From Enterocloster asparagiformis (GTDB lineage: Bacteria > Bacillota > Clostridia > Lachnospirales > Lachnospiraceae), in assembly GCA_018380885.1 (NCBI GenBank), contig JAGZSY010000001.1, positions 62,001-126,000 on the forward strand: a DNA stretch of 64,000 bases. The letters are read 5' to 3'. This document shows positions 35,294-45,049 of this stretch, piece after piece; within the stretch, counting starts at the first letter, position 1, and each line of letters starts with the position of its first letter. The translations under genes were made by a program, and so were the position numbers. The notes under the pieces are model-generated. The model was not told where the DNA came from and did not search any database. It was given only the letters and a program-made list of their open reading frames with translations.

Positions 35294-36250
35294 ATGGCAT
35301 ATGAGATAGATGACGATGTGATGCCGCTGTTTCTCATCAACGGATTTCTGGAAGCGGGTAAAACCCAGTTTCTGGATTTTACCATGCGGCAGGACTATTT
35401 TAAAACCGACGGAAAGACCCTGCTGATCGTGTGTGAAGAGGGAGACACGGAGTACGACGAAAAGATGCTGAAAAAGAACCGCACCGCAGTGGTTTTTGTG
35501 GACAGCTTTGAAAAGCTGACGCCCCAGTATCTGAATGAGCTGGAGGTGGTATACCGCCCGGAGCGCGTGCTGATGGAGTGGAACGGCATGTGGAACCAGG
35601 ACGAGCTGTGCCTGCCGGACGACTGGTTGATTTACCAGCAGATCACCATCATTGACGGCTCCACCTTTGAGCTGTACGTGCAGAATATGAAGCCCCTTCT
35701 GGGCGCAATGCTGCGCGGCTCCGAGCTGGTCATTATGAACCGCTGCGACGGCCTTCCCGACGAAAAGCTCACCAGCTACCGCCGGACCATCAGGGCCATG
35801 AGCCGGGAGAGTGAGATTGTGCTGGAGGACAAGGACGGAGAGATCGAGCAGGCCACCCTGGAGGAGGACCTGCCCTACGATGTGAGCGCGGATGTGATTG
35901 AGATCAAGCCGGAGGCTTATGGCATCTGGTACATTGACTGCATGGACCAGCCCGAGCGCTATAAGGGAAAGACGGTGGAATTTACGGCCATGGTGCTAAA
36001 ATCCCCTAAATTCCCCAAGGGCCAGTTTGTGCCGGGCCGCATGGCCATGACCTGCTGCGAGGCGGACATGACGTTTCTGGGCTTTATGTGCAAATGGCAG
36101 GGAGCCGAGGAATACCGCACCAAGCAGTGGGTGAAGGTACGCGCCGAGGTGGGCGTGGAATATCAGAAGGACTATCACGGGGAAGGGCCGGTGCTATATG
36201 CCAGCAGCGTGGAACCTGCCGAGGAGATCAAAGACATCGTACAGTTCTGA
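35294..36250 (+). CDS. Second CobW-like GTPase with TIGR03943-like C-terminal domain
   Basis: About 318 residues from ATG 35294. P-loop-like GFLEAGKTQ (about residues 15-23) and MNRCDG in the G4 position, but the CxCC metal motif of CobW proteins is absent. From about residue 215 a second domain begins (VEFTAMVLKSPKFPKGQF; MAMTCCEADMTFLG; EGPVLYASSVEPAEEI), which recalls the TIGR03943/DUF1980 family linked to YcgQ-type metal-responsive proteins. That resemblance is from memory and moderate. It follows the His-rich GTPase by 5 bases, so the two probably act together in metal handling. Confidence 0.7.
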   Translation: MAYEIDDDVMPLFLINGFLEAGKTQFLDFTMRQDYFKTDGKTLLIVCEEGDTEYDEKMLKKNRTAVVFVDSFEKLTPQYLNELEVVYRPERVLMEWNGMWNQDELCLPDDWLIYQQITIIDGSTFELYVQNMKPLLGAMLRGSELVIMNRCDGLPDEKLTSYRRTIRAMSRESEIVLEDKDGEIEQATLEEDLPYDVSADVIEIKPEAYGIWYIDCMDQPERYKGKTVEFTAMVLKSPKFPKGQFVPGRMAMTCCEADMTFLGFMCKWQGAEEYRTKQWVKVRAEVGVEYQKDYHGEGPVLYASSVEPAEEIKDIVQF

Positions 36251-36354
36251 TACAATCGGCATCACCGGCTCGGTGGTGCCTTTTTACACGGACCTGCAGG
36301 AGCCGGGGCAGGCATGAAAACGCCGGCAGCAGCCTACAGATGAGGGGGAAAACC

Positions 36355-37338
36355 ATGATATCCACAATCCAGAGACCGAAGGATGAAAATGAGCGCCTGA
36401 ACCACCGGCCCGGACATGACTGGCTTACCGGTCTGTACGACCGCGGGGAGGCGCAGAAGAGAATCGACAGCCTGATCGTGGAACGGGGCTGCGGGGTGAT
36501 GATCCTGCTGGACGTGGACCATTTCCGCAGGATCAACAGCCGCTACGGCCACATCGTGGGGGATCATGTGCTCAGCTCCATCGCCGCTGTTCTGGACTCC
36601 ATGGTGTTCCGCCACGACGTGGTGGGCCGGGTGGACGACGACGAATTTGTGGTGTTCATGCCCGTAAAGCAGGACGAGAAATTTCTCCAGCAGCGCTGCC
36701 GCCAGATTCGGGATCGATTAAAGACCATGAGCCTGCCCGGAGGGGCGGAGATATCCATCTCGCTCAGCACCGGCGGCGCTGTCTACGATGAGGGAGACAC
36801 ATACAGGAGCATGTTTGACCGCGCTTACGGGGAGCTGGACAAGGACAAGGCCGGCTCCTGCGCGGCTGCAACCGATGTCGACGGCTGTAAGGCCAACTTT
36901 ATGGTGGATTTGAAGCAGGTCCGCGGGGAGCTGGCTGAGCAGAGCCTGATACCGGGCGCATACTGCCAGGACTATGAGACGTTCAAGCATATCTACCGCT
37001 TTGTGGAGCGCAGGCTTCGCCGGGCGGAGATCAGCTCCTACATCCTGCTGATCACCCTGACAGACGGAAAAGGCGATTTTCCGCCCCTTTCCAGACGGGA
37101 GAAGCAGATGGCGGTCCTCAAAGACCAGGTCCAGCTCTCCCTCCGCTCCGGCGACGTATTCACCCAGTACAGCAGCTGCCAGTATCTGGTGATGATTTCC
37201 GACGCCTCCGCAGAGAACGTGGAGATGATCGCGGGCCGCATCTGCGCCGCTTTTTACGCAGCCATCGGAGACGACTGCCAGGGCGTTCTCCTGCACAGCT
37301 GCTATCCCATGTGGCCGGCAGGTGAGAAGGAGCGGTGA
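36355..37338 (+). CDS. Degenerate GGDEF domain protein
   Basis: About 327 residues from ATG 36355 (GAGGGGGAA upstream); the longer upstream reading is unlikely. A GGDEF domain starts at about residue 20 (DWLTGLYDRGEAQKRI, MILLDVDHFRRINSRYGH) but the signature is DDDEF (Asp94-Phe98) instead of GGDEF. Loss of both glycines usually abolishes cyclase activity, so it may bind GTP or c-di-GMP or only act as a scaffold. The C-terminal half (about residues 180-327) resembles another GGDEF-like fold but lacks recognisable motifs. Confidence 0.75.
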   Translation: MISTIQRPKDENERLNHRPGHDWLTGLYDRGEAQKRIDSLIVERGCGVMILLDVDHFRRINSRYGHIVGDHVLSSIAAVLDSMVFRHDVVGRVDDDEFVVFMPVKQDEKFLQQRCRQIRDRLKTMSLPGGAEISISLSTGGAVYDEGDTYRSMFDRAYGELDKDKAGSCAAATDVDGCKANFMVDLKQVRGELAEQSLIPGAYCQDYETFKHIYRFVERRLRRAEISSYILLITLTDGKGDFPPLSRREKQMAVLKDQVQLSLRSGDVFTQYSSCQYLVMISDASAENVEMIAGRICAAFYAAIGDDCQGVLLHSCYPMWPAGEKER

Positions 37339-37539
37339 CCGTTTCCAGCAATGCCCCCAGTTCTTTGATTTGGCAGAGCGGGCGGAATATACCGCGATAA
37401 TAGCCGCATACGCACCCGTGACAGCCGGACCTGCGCCCTCGCTCAAATACCCGTCAGCGGGATAAGCACGCAGCAATAACAACTCCATATGCCGCCGCAG
37501 ACAATGCCGGGGCAGCCAGCCGATGAATCCCAGCCTCAT

Positions 37540-37574
37540 CCGCAGCCCTGCCGGTGCCATGTCTGCGGTTTTTT
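37540..37574 (+). terminator. Possible terminator after the degenerate GGDEF gene
   Basis: CCGCAG and CTGCGG arms six bases long, 17-base loop, followed by six T. Short stem and 200 bases from the stop codon, so support is moderate. Confidence 0.4.
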
Positions 37575-37895
37575 GTGCCGAAAAACGGGTAAATGCAGGA
37601 TGGGCAAATATCGCCTGTCCGCATTTTAAATGGAGAAATCATTCCTGGCGCCCGCCGTCTGAAAATACAAATCCCAAATCCCAAACGCGCACTGCAAACT
37701 GCTTTATCCGATCCGGATTCCGCCATACGTTCCGCCTGCGCATTTTTTGTCTGAATCTATCCCAATAAGCCGCAGTTGCCCCGCTCTTTCCGCCTGACCA
37801 ACAGCGGAAGAGAAGAGGCGAAAAAACACTTTTGTTTTTAATTGGTGTGATAACGCTTTTTTGCAGGAATAGAGAAAAATAAGAAAAATAATAAG

Positions 37896-37905
37896 AAAGC
37901 GCTTT
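37896..37905. promoter_or_regulatory. Upstream operator copy AAAGCGCTTT
   Basis: Perfect 10-base palindrome, about 150 bases upstream of a second copy at the promoter. Two such sites could let one repressor loop DNA. Inference. Confidence 0.5.
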
Positions 37906-38011
37906 TTTATAATTTCTGTAAAAGTTTATAGCAAAATCATACAAATATCGTTATAATATATTGAATAAATCGACGAAAAAACAATATATACTATAAAAAA
38001 CTTAAAAAACC

Positions 38012-38042
38012 TTGACAAAATATTAATTAATGCTATTATAAT
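38012..38042 (+). promoter_or_regulatory. Sigma-A promoter of the oligopeptide importer
   Basis: TTGACA at 38012-38017 and TATTAT at 38034-38039 (16 bases) or TATAAT at 38037-38042 (19 bases). Confidence 0.7.
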
Positions 38043-38045
38043 TGT

Positions 38046-38057
38046 AAAAGCGCTTTT
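38046..38057. promoter_or_regulatory. Operator AAAAGCGCTTTT overlapping the transcription start
   Basis: Perfect 12-base palindrome just after the -10 box, in a LacI/CcpA-type form. With the copy at 37896-37905 it probably controls the transporter operon. The LacI regulator at 48201 is a candidate binder. Confidence 0.65.
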
Positions 38058-38155
38058 CCAAATAAAAAACCGATTAAAGGCGCTTCCGAGAAAGCCTTTT
38101 CACAAACTTTCACGGAAAACAAAATACGCTAAGAAATATATCAAGGAGGAAGAAG

Positions 38156-39754
38156 ATGAAAAAGACGAAGAGAATGTTGGCATTGCTTGCAGCGGCTATG
38201 ATGACCGTTACAGCCTGCGGCGGCGCGGGGAACAAGACCACCACAGCGGCGGGCGGCGACGCGCAGTCCACGGCCGCAGGAAGCGAAGCTGCGGGGGAAA
38301 GCAAGGAGCACGTCGAAAATCTGACGAGAAAGACCGCGGAGGACACCTTCACTTGGGCTTTGAACGCCGAGCCCAACAACCTGGACCCCCAGGCCACCAC
38401 CATGGTCAACTCCGGTATGGTTCAGAAGCTGATCTTCGACACGCTGATCAAATCCAACGGCGACGGAACCTACGCTCCCAGCTTGGCTACCGAGTGGGAG
38501 TACACCGATGAGACCACTCTGAAGATGACTCTGAGGGACGATGTATATTTCCACAATGGCGAGAAGATGACTGCCGACGACGTGGTATATTCCATCCAGA
38601 GAGCGGCGACTATGCCTGCAACCCTTCCTTATTATAAAAGCTTCGACGATGTGAACACCAAGGCTATCGACGACACCCATGTGGAGATCAAGTTCAAGAC
38701 TCCCTTCGCTCCGGCTTTAAATTACCTGGCAAGCGTAAAAGCCAACATCGTCAGCAAAAAAGCCGTTGAGGAGATGGGCGACGAGAAATTTGCCCGCAAC
38801 CCGGTTGGGACCGGCGCGTTCACCTTCAAGGAGTGGGTGACCGGAGATCACATCACCTGCGAGCGCAACGACAATTACTGGGGCGACAAACCCGCGTACA
38901 AGACTGCGATTGTGCGCTTCATCACCGAGGATGCGACCCGTTCCGTAGAGCTTGAGGCAGGCGGCGTGGACGGCATCGGCGACGTGTTCGGCGACAATGC
39001 AATCCGTCTGGCCGACACCGAGGGCTGCCACCTGATCGGAGGCCCCGGCGTACAGCTTACATACTTCGTTATGTACGATCAGTCCGAGAATTTCAAGGAC
39101 GTGAGAGTGAGACAGGCTTTGGCAATGGGCGTGGATATGGCCCAGGTGGTACAGGCTGCTTACAAGGGTTCCGCCAAGGCTGCGGAGAGCAGCATGGCCG
39201 ATAAGGTTATGTATTATCAGTCTCAGGGACTCTATGAGTACAACCCCGAGAAGGCAAAAGAGCTGTTAAAAGAGGCGGGCAAGGAAGATTTACACCTGAC
39301 CCTGGTAATCGTAGACATGCAGACCGCAATCGACGTGGCTCAGATGTGTCAGGCAATGTGGTCCCAAATTGGCGTGACCGTTGAGATCGAGATCAACGAC
39401 CAGCCCACCGTCACCGAGCGCATGAACAACAAATCTATCGACTTCACCCTGGTGCAGCTGACCGCAGCGACCGGCGACCCCGATCACGTGTACGGCCAGT
39501 TCAACGGCGACAGCGGTTCCATCCAGGCCAGCAGCGACGAGACTTTCAACAGCCTGCTTGAGAAAGGCCGTACCGAGTTAGACACCGCCAAGAGAGCGGA
39601 AGTGTACGCAGAGCTTCAGAAGTATATCCACGACAATGTGCTGATGATCCCCATCGCCGTTCCGAACATGACCTTCGGCGTGAGAGATTACGTGGACAAT
39701 CTGTCCCACGATCCGGGCAATATGCCAGACGTAAAGACCGTAACCTTCAAGTAA
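38156..39754 (+). CDS. Oligopeptide/dipeptide ABC transporter binding lipoprotein (family 5)
   Basis: A 532-residue protein with a lipoprotein signal (TVTACGG; Cys near residue 21) and a low-complexity linker. The SBP family 5 pattern follows: LNAEPNNLDPQATT, then VEHLTRK-like lead, LATEWEYTDET, a FHNGEKMTADDVVYS segment and KFKTPFAPALNYLAS. Such proteins bind oligopeptides, dipeptides, nickel complexes or related compounds. Start follows GAGGAAGAAG. It is the first gene of the DppABCDF-type operon. Confidence 0.9.
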   Translation: MKKTKRMLALLAAAMMTVTACGGAGNKTTTAAGGDAQSTAAGSEAAGESKEHVENLTRKTAEDTFTWALNAEPNNLDPQATTMVNSGMVQKLIFDTLIKSNGDGTYAPSLATEWEYTDETTLKMTLRDDVYFHNGEKMTADDVVYSIQRAATMPATLPYYKSFDDVNTKAIDDTHVEIKFKTPFAPALNYLASVKANIVSKKAVEEMGDEKFARNPVGTGAFTFKEWVTGDHITCERNDNYWGDKPAYKTAIVRFITEDATRSVELEAGGVDGIGDVFGDNAIRLADTEGCHLIGGPGVQLTYFVMYDQSENFKDVRVRQALAMGVDMAQVVQAAYKGSAKAAESSMADKVMYYQSQGLYEYNPEKAKELLKEAGKEDLHLTLVIVDMQTAIDVAQMCQAMWSQIGVTVEIEINDQPTVTERMNNKSIDFTLVQLTAATGDPDHVYGQFNGDSGSIQASSDETFNSLLEKGRTELDTAKRAEVYAELQKYIHDNVLMIPIAVPNMTFGVRDYVDNLSHDPGNMPDVKTVTFK

Positions 39755-39762
39755 TTCAACTA

Positions 39763-39819
39763 CCCCCATATTGGATTCAGAATGTTCAGAGCGATCTGAA
39801 CATTCTGAATATATAGGGG
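39763..39819. repeat. Strong hairpin with GCGA loop after the binding-protein gene
   Basis: Perfect 16-base arms ATTCAGAATGTTCAGA (39775-39790) and TCTGAACATTCTGAAT (39795-39810) with tetraloop GCGA (GNRA type). Outer ATAT and CCCC/GGGG sequences can extend it. No T run, so it is probably an mRNA-stabilising hairpin as in the importer at 9378, not a terminator. Confidence 0.8.
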
Positions 39820-39886
39820 AATTGAGCGCATGTTTGACAATCGCAGTGATCAAACACGCTATAGCGAATGATAAGGAGTCAGAACT

Positions 39887-40849
39887 TTGGGAAAATTTGT
39901 ATTGAAACGATTTTTAATGATGATTCCGGTGCTGATCGGCGTTATGTTTATAACGTTCACAATTAACTTTTTCACGCCGGGTGATCCTGCGCAGGCTATT
40001 TTGGGCGCAGAGGCGACTCCGGAAGCTGTCGAGGCGATGAGAGAAGAATTAGGACTGAACGATCCATTTTTTGTACAGTTCGGCCACTATATGTGGGGAG
40101 TTGTCACAAAGGGGGATCTTGGGACTTCCTATCAGACCTTCCAGCCGGTTCTGACAGAAATTCTGGACCGGTATCCGACAACCTTTCTGCTGGCGCTGGG
40201 AAGTATCATATTGGCAACGATGATCGGCATTCCATTGGGCGTGTTGTCCGCCACAAAACAATACTCAATTTTGGATAATACCACTATGGTGGGCACATTG
40301 ATCGGCGTATCCATGCCCCATTTCTGGCTGGGATTGATGCTGATCCTCGTATTTTCCGTCAATCTGGGAATCTTCCCGGCCTCCGGTTTCTACGGCCCGG
40401 CCTACTGGGTGCTTCCTATTATAACCATGAGTGTTCAGAATATCGCAACCTTCACCCGTATGACCCGTTCCAGCATGCTGGAGGTCGTGCGCCAGGACTA
40501 TATCCGCACAGCCAGAGCTAAGGGGCTCTCGGAACGCAGCGTGATCACCAAGCACGCGCTGAAAAATGCGTTGATCCCGGTAATCACCACCATCGGTATG
40601 AGAATGGGCGCTGCAATGGGCGGCGCGGTGGTCTGCGAAACCGTGTTCACGGTTCCCGGACTTGGCAAGATGCTGGTGGACGCCATCAAAGCGAGAAACT
40701 ATCCGGTGATCCAGGGAGGTATCCTGTTTATCGCACTGGCGTACAGCTTCTTAAATCTGTTTGTGGATATTATGTACGGCTACATCGACCCGCGTATCCG
40801 CTCGCAGTACGGCTTTAAAAAGAAAACAAAGAAAGGAGGCGAGAACTGA
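39887..40849 (+). CDS. Peptide ABC transporter permease, DppB/OppB type
   Basis: A 320-residue membrane protein starting at TTG (AAGGAG 8 bases upstream; protein begins MGKFVLKRFLMMIPVLIGVM). It has the ABC-type EAA loop RTARAKGLSERSVITKHALK at about residues 203-222 and about six helices. The stop overlaps the next start by one base (TGATG). Confidence 0.93.
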   Translation: MGKFVLKRFLMMIPVLIGVMFITFTINFFTPGDPAQAILGAEATPEAVEAMREELGLNDPFFVQFGHYMWGVVTKGDLGTSYQTFQPVLTEILDRYPTTFLLALGSIILATMIGIPLGVLSATKQYSILDNTTMVGTLIGVSMPHFWLGLMLILVFSVNLGIFPASGFYGPAYWVLPIITMSVQNIATFTRMTRSSMLEVVRQDYIRTARAKGLSERSVITKHALKNALIPVITTIGMRMGAAMGGAVVCETVFTVPGLGKMLVDAIKARNYPVIQGGILFIALAYSFLNLFVDIMYGYIDPRIRSQYGFKKKTKKGGEN

Positions 40850-41709
40850 TGGCTGCGGAAAAGAAAAAACACTCCCAGCTGCGCGTAGTTTGGCGCAGGC
40901 TGAAGAAAAATAAGCTTTCCATGGTCGGGCTGGGGATCGTGTGCGTGCTGGCGTTCTGCGCGGTATTCGCAGACTTTATCGCCCCTTATCCTTACGATCA
41001 GATGAACCTGCTTAACACCTTCCAAATGCCCTGCAGAGAACATCTTCTGGGCACCGACAACTTCGGCTACGACATTTTAAGCCGGCTGATTTACGGGTCC
41101 CGGGTATCCCTGATCGTCGGATTTATCTCCGTTGGAATCGGCCTTCTGTTCGGCGGCCTTCTGGGCTCCGTTTCCGCATTCTACGGCGGAAAGACGGACA
41201 ACATCATCATGCGCGGCATGGATATCATGATGTCCATTCCAGACCTGCTGCTGGCCATCTCCATCGCAGCCTCCATGGGCCCCGGCCTGACCAACGCGAT
41301 GATCGCGGTGGGAATCAGCTCCATTCCCAGCTACGCCAGAATCGTCCGGGCCTCCGTGCTCTCCACCAAGGAGCAGGAGTATATCGAGGCGGCCAGGGCC
41401 ATCGGCGCGGGCGACAGGCGGCTTATCTTAAAGCACATTATACCCAACTCCTTCGCGCCGGTGCTGGTGCAGGCGACCCTGGGCGTGGCCAACGCCATCC
41501 TGGTGACCTCGGCTCTGAGCTTTATCGGACTGGGAATCCAGCCGCCGAGACCGGAGTGGGGCGCAATGCTGGCTGCCGGGCGTTCATACATCAGAGACTT
41601 CTGGCCGATCGTAACCTTCCCGGGTATTGCGATCATGATTACCATTATAGCATTGAACCTTCTGGGCGACGGTCTGCGCGATGCGCTTGACCCAAGATTA
41701 AAACAGTAA
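40849..41709 (+). CDS. Peptide ABC transporter permease, DppC/OppC type
   Basis: A 286-residue membrane protein with N-terminal cytoplasmic part, helix near residues 25-47, EAARAIGAGDRRLILKHIIP EAA loop at about residues 183-202 and LNLLGDGLRDALDPRLKQ at the end, the family's usual finish. RBS AAAGGAGG. Confidence 0.93.
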   Translation: MAAEKKKHSQLRVVWRRLKKNKLSMVGLGIVCVLAFCAVFADFIAPYPYDQMNLLNTFQMPCREHLLGTDNFGYDILSRLIYGSRVSLIVGFISVGIGLLFGGLLGSVSAFYGGKTDNIIMRGMDIMMSIPDLLLAISIAASMGPGLTNAMIAVGISSIPSYARIVRASVLSTKEQEYIEAARAIGAGDRRLILKHIIPNSFAPVLVQATLGVANAILVTSALSFIGLGIQPPRPEWGAMLAAGRSYIRDFWPIVTFPGIAIMITIIALNLLGDGLRDALDPRLKQ

Positions 41710-41724
41710 AGAGGTAATGATTGT

Positions 41725-42702
41725 ATGAGTATGCTCGAAATAAAGGATTTAACCATCCATTACATAACCGACGACGGCGTGGTGAAGGCGGTAAACGGCA
41801 TCAGCCTGGAAGTTGACAAGGGCGAGACGCTGGGCCTTGTGGGCGAGACGGGAGCCGGAAAGACGACCACCGCTCTGGGAATCCTGAATCTGGTTCCCGA
41901 CCCGCCGGGAAAAATCATCAGCGGCGAAATCCTCTTTAACGGAGAAGATTTGCTGAAAAAGTCCATTGCGGAGCTGCGCAAGATTCGCGGTAATGAGATC
42001 GCCATGATCTTTCAGGACCCTATGACCGCGTTAAACCCGGTGCTCACTGTGGGAGAGCAGATCGCGGAGGTGATCCGCCTTCACGAAAAGTGCACGCTGA
42101 CGGAGGCGGAGCGCAAGGCCTGCGCCATGCTGGAGATGGTGGGCATCCCGGCGGAGCGCATGACCGAGTATCCCCACCAGTTTTCCGGCGGCATGAAACA
42201 GCGCGTGGTGATCGCCATCGCGCTGGCCTGTAACCCGGAGATGCTGCTGGCGGACGAGCCCACCACCGCCCTGGACGTGACCATTCAAGCTCAGGTGCTG
42301 AGCATGATGGACGACCTGAAAAAGAAGCTGGGCACCGCTATGCTGCTCATCACCCATGATCTGGGCGTGGTGGCGGAGACCTGCGACAAGGTGGCCATCA
42401 TGTACGCCGGTGAAATCATGGAGTACGGCACGCTGGAGCACATTTTCGAGAACACCAAGCACCCTTACACCAAGGGGCTGTTTGATTCCATTCCCAGCCT
42501 GGACACCAAGGTGACGCGCTTAAAGCCCATCGACGGCCTGATGCCCGATCCGTCCAACCTGCCGGTGGGCTGCGCGTTCTGCGACCGCTGCCCGCACAAG
42601 ATACCGATGTGCGACACCGTGCATCCCCAGGCCGTGGAGCTGGAGCCGGGACATCTGGTGCGTTGTCATTTATATGGAAAAGAGGTGCCGCAGAATGGCT
42701 AA
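41725..42702 (+). CDS. Peptide ABC transporter ATPase, DppD/OppD type
   Basis: A 325-residue ATPase with Walker [10 protein letters not shown] (about residues 37-45), [12 protein letters not shown] signature, Walker [12 protein letters not shown] and the C-terminal Cys-containing OppD/F domain with [16 protein letters not shown] 41725 is preferred over one six bases later, because GAGGT is 9 bases upstream. The end overlaps the next gene by 8 bases. Confidence 0.93.
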   Translation: MSMLEIKDLTIHYITDDGVVKAVNGISLEVDKGETLGLVGETGAGKTTTALGILNLVPDPPGKIISGEILFNGEDLLKKSIAELRKIRGNEIAMIFQDPMTALNPVLTVGEQIAEVIRLHEKCTLTEAERKACAMLEMVGIPAERMTEYPHQFSGGMKQRVVIAIALACNPEMLLADEPTTALDVTIQAQVLSMMDDLKKKLGTAMLLITHDLGVVAETCDKVAIMYAGEIMEYGTLEHIFENTKHPYTKGLFDSIPSLDTKVTRLKPIDGLMPDPSNLPVGCAFCDRCPHKIPMCDTVHPQAVELEPGHLVRCHLYGKEVPQNG

Positions 42703-43663
42703 CGAAAATATCATTGAGGTAAAACACCTGAAAAAATATTTTAAGACCGCTTACGGCATGCTGCACGCGGTGGACGACGTGTCCTTCAACATCCGAAAGG
42801 GGCAGACCCTGGGCGTAGTGGGCGAGTCCGGCTGCGGCAAATCCACCCTGGGGAGAGTGATGATCCACCTTTTAGATGCCACCGAGGGGGAAGTGATGTT
42901 CGGCGGCCGGGACGTGACCAAGGCGAAGAAGAAGGAACTGTTTGAGCTGCGCAAGGAGATGCAGATCATTTTCCAGGACCCGTTTTCTTCTCTGGACCCT
43001 CGTATGACGGTCAGCGAGATTATCGCGGAGCCCTTCTATATCTATAAGACCTTAAAGAGCCGCGCGGAAATTGAGCAGCGTACCAAGGAACTGATGGACA
43101 CGGTGGGGCTGGCCCAGAGACTGGCCCACTCCTATCCCCACGAGCTGGACGGCGGACGGCGGCAGAGAATCGGCGTAGCCAGGGCCCTGGCTTTAAATCC
43201 CAAGTTCATTGTATGCGACGAGCCGGTTTCCGCGCTGGACGTGTCCATTCAGGCGCAGGTGTTGAACTTAATGCAGGACCTGCAGGAGCAGATGGATCTG
43301 ACGTACGTGTTCATCACCCACGATCTGTCTGTGGTAAAGCACATCTCCGACGAGATCATGGTGATGTACCTGGGCTGCGTTGTGGAGAAATGCGGCGCGG
43401 ACGAGCTGTTTGTGAACCACTGGCACCCCTACACCAAGGGACTGCTGTCCGCAATCCCGATTCCCAGAATCCGCAAGGATAAAAAGCGCATCCTGCTGCA
43501 GGGGGAACTGTCCAGCCCAATCGATCCCAAACCCTGCTGCCGTTTCGCCTCTCGCTGCCCCTACGCCAGGGACGTATGCTGGAGCAGACAGCCGGAGCTT
43601 GAGGAGCTGGGGCCGGATCACTTTGTAGCCTGTCATCTGGCCAGGGAGATCAACGGCCTGTAA
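42695..43663 (+). CDS. Peptide ABC transporter ATPase, DppF/OppF type
   Basis: About 322 residues from ATG 42695 (GAGGTG upstream). Walker [10 protein letters not shown], Walker [15 protein letters not shown]. The signature reads [10 protein letters not shown] (Asp152 where LSGGQ proteins have Ser). This variant is seen in some Firmicute OppF-like proteins and is probably functional. C-terminal domain with [15 protein letters not shown] cysteines. It completes the importer. Confidence 0.93.
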   Translation: MANENIIEVKHLKKYFKTAYGMLHAVDDVSFNIRKGQTLGVVGESGCGKSTLGRVMIHLLDATEGEVMFGGRDVTKAKKKELFELRKEMQIIFQDPFSSLDPRMTVSEIIAEPFYIYKTLKSRAEIEQRTKELMDTVGLAQRLAHSYPHELDGGRRQRIGVARALALNPKFIVCDEPVSALDVSIQAQVLNLMQDLQEQMDLTYVFITHDLSVVKHISDEIMVMYLGCVVEKCGADELFVNHWHPYTKGLLSAIPIPRIRKDKKRILLQGELSSPIDPKPCCRFASRCPYARDVCWSRQPELEELGPDHFVACHLAREINGL

Positions 43664-43723
43664 AACAGGGGGGGCGCCGCGCTCCTGCTGGGGCGCGTCT
43701 GAGACACAGCGGAGGATTTGAGC

Positions 43724-45046
43724 ATGGATAAACATGAATTTTTGAGAGAGATAAACGACTATCTGGAGGAAAACAGCGCTCTATTCTGCGCGGTTTCCGA
43801 TGAGATTTACGAGTACGCGGAGCTGGCTAAGGAGGAGTTTCAATCGGCCGATGCTCTGGAACGGCTGTTGACGTCCTACGGGTTCACGGTGGAACGCCCC
43901 TATGAGGCGCTTCCCACTGCCTTCCGGGCCGTGAAGGGCAGCGGAAAGACTGTGATCGGCTTTCTGTGCGAGTACGATGCCCTGCCCGGCCTGCAGCAGG
44001 AGCAGGTACCGTATCCCAAGGGAAACGGCTGCAGCGGCCATGGCTGCGGCCACAACCTGTTAGGCACCGGCAGCGCGGCCGCGGGCATCGCCCTGGCCCA
44101 CGCGGCGGAGCTTCACGGCCTGGACATTACCGTGGTGGTGTACGGAACACCAGCGGAGGAGCGGTACTCCGGCAAGGCCATTATGGCGGAGGACGGAGCA
44201 TTTCGGGACCTGGACGTGTGCCTGGGCTGGCATCCCCTGGATCACAACGACTGCGGTATGACCAAATTCAAGGCAATGACCAGCTTCGAGGTCATTTTCC
44301 ACGGCAAAAAGGCCCACGCCTGCAACTGCCCGGAGCTGGGCAGAAGCGCCCTGGACGCCTGCGAGCTGATGAACGTGGGCTGCAATTACCTGCGGGAGCA
44401 CGTGGACCGGGACAGCTATTTCCACTACTGCTACACCGACGGCGGCGAAGTGCCCAACATTGTGCCGGACCGCGCATCGGTCTGGTATTACGCCAGGTCC
44501 TACCGCTATGAGGGGATGAAACAGCTGGTGGAGCGGATTCTCAAGGTGGCTCAGGGGGCGGCCATGATGACGGAGACGGAGATGGAGTGCAGGATTTCCA
44601 GCGAAAACCGGGACAACAAGCTGAACCTGACGTTGAGCAAGCTGGCGTACCGCTGTATGAACGAGGTGGGAAGCCCGGATTTCACGGAGGAGGACTTAGC
44701 CTACAGCAGAGAAGTGGCCTCCTATGTAGATCTGCCCGAGGCGGACGGCGAGTTCGACAATGAGGTGCGCGAACCCAGCGCTGAGAAGTTTATCAAGGAC
44801 AACGGTTCCAGCGATATCTCGGAGGTGAGCTGGATCGTCCCCACGGTCAATCTGTATATGACCTGTTATGGGCGCAGGACGCCCAACCACAGCTGGGCCA
44901 TTTCTGCCCAGACCAAGACCCACGCCGCCCACGCGGGTATGATCCGCGCGGCCAAGGTGCTGGCACTGATGGGCGTCAGGCTGGCGCAGGACGAGGGGCT
45001 TATGCGGGAAGTCCAGGATGAATTTGAACATCCCCTTCCACTGTGA
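43724..45046 (+). CDS. M20 family amidohydrolase/peptidase (AbgB-like)
   Basis: About 440 residues from ATG 43724 (GGAGGA 7 bases upstream). It shows the M20 metal motif CSGHGCGHNLLG (about residues 104-115), ALPGLQQEQ with an EYDALPG segment before it, and EVIFHGKKAHACNCPELG dimerisation-domain features. Such enzymes hydrolyse amide bonds in p-aminobenzoyl-glutamate, indole- or N-acyl amino acids or dipeptides. It follows the peptide importer by 60 bases and should process its imported substrate. Confidence 0.88.
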   Translation: MDKHEFLREINDYLEENSALFCAVSDEIYEYAELAKEEFQSADALERLLTSYGFTVERPYEALPTAFRAVKGSGKTVIGFLCEYDALPGLQQEQVPYPKGNGCSGHGCGHNLLGTGSAAAGIALAHAAELHGLDITVVVYGTPAEERYSGKAIMAEDGAFRDLDVCLGWHPLDHNDCGMTKFKAMTSFEVIFHGKKAHACNCPELGRSALDACELMNVGCNYLREHVDRDSYFHYCYTDGGEVPNIVPDRASVWYYARSYRYEGMKQLVERILKVAQGAAMMTETEMECRISSENRDNKLNLTLSKLAYRCMNEVGSPDFTEEDLAYSREVASYVDLPEADGEFDNEVREPSAEKFIKDNGSSDISEVSWIVPTVNLYMTCYGRRTPNHSWAISAQTKTHAAHAGMIRAAKVLALMGVRLAQDEGLMREVQDEFEHPLPL

Positions 45047-45049
45047 GCG

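Larger units (their letters stand above)
37339..38011. other. Gene-poor intergenic stretch
   Basis: About 670 bases without a supported coding region; short ORFs here (e.g. 37454-37726 on the minus strand) lack family resemblance or a ribosome binding site. A weak hairpin CCGCAG (37540-37545)/CTGCGG (37563-37568) followed by TTTTTT may end the GGDEF transcript. From about 37830 the sequence turns AT-rich and holds AAAGCGCTTT at 37896-37905, an early copy of the operator seen at the promoter. Confidence 0.5.

Noticed and set aside
37454..37726. Minus-strand ORF of 90 residues in the gap before the peptide importer
   Set aside because: No ribosome binding site or family match; the flanking region looks non-coding.
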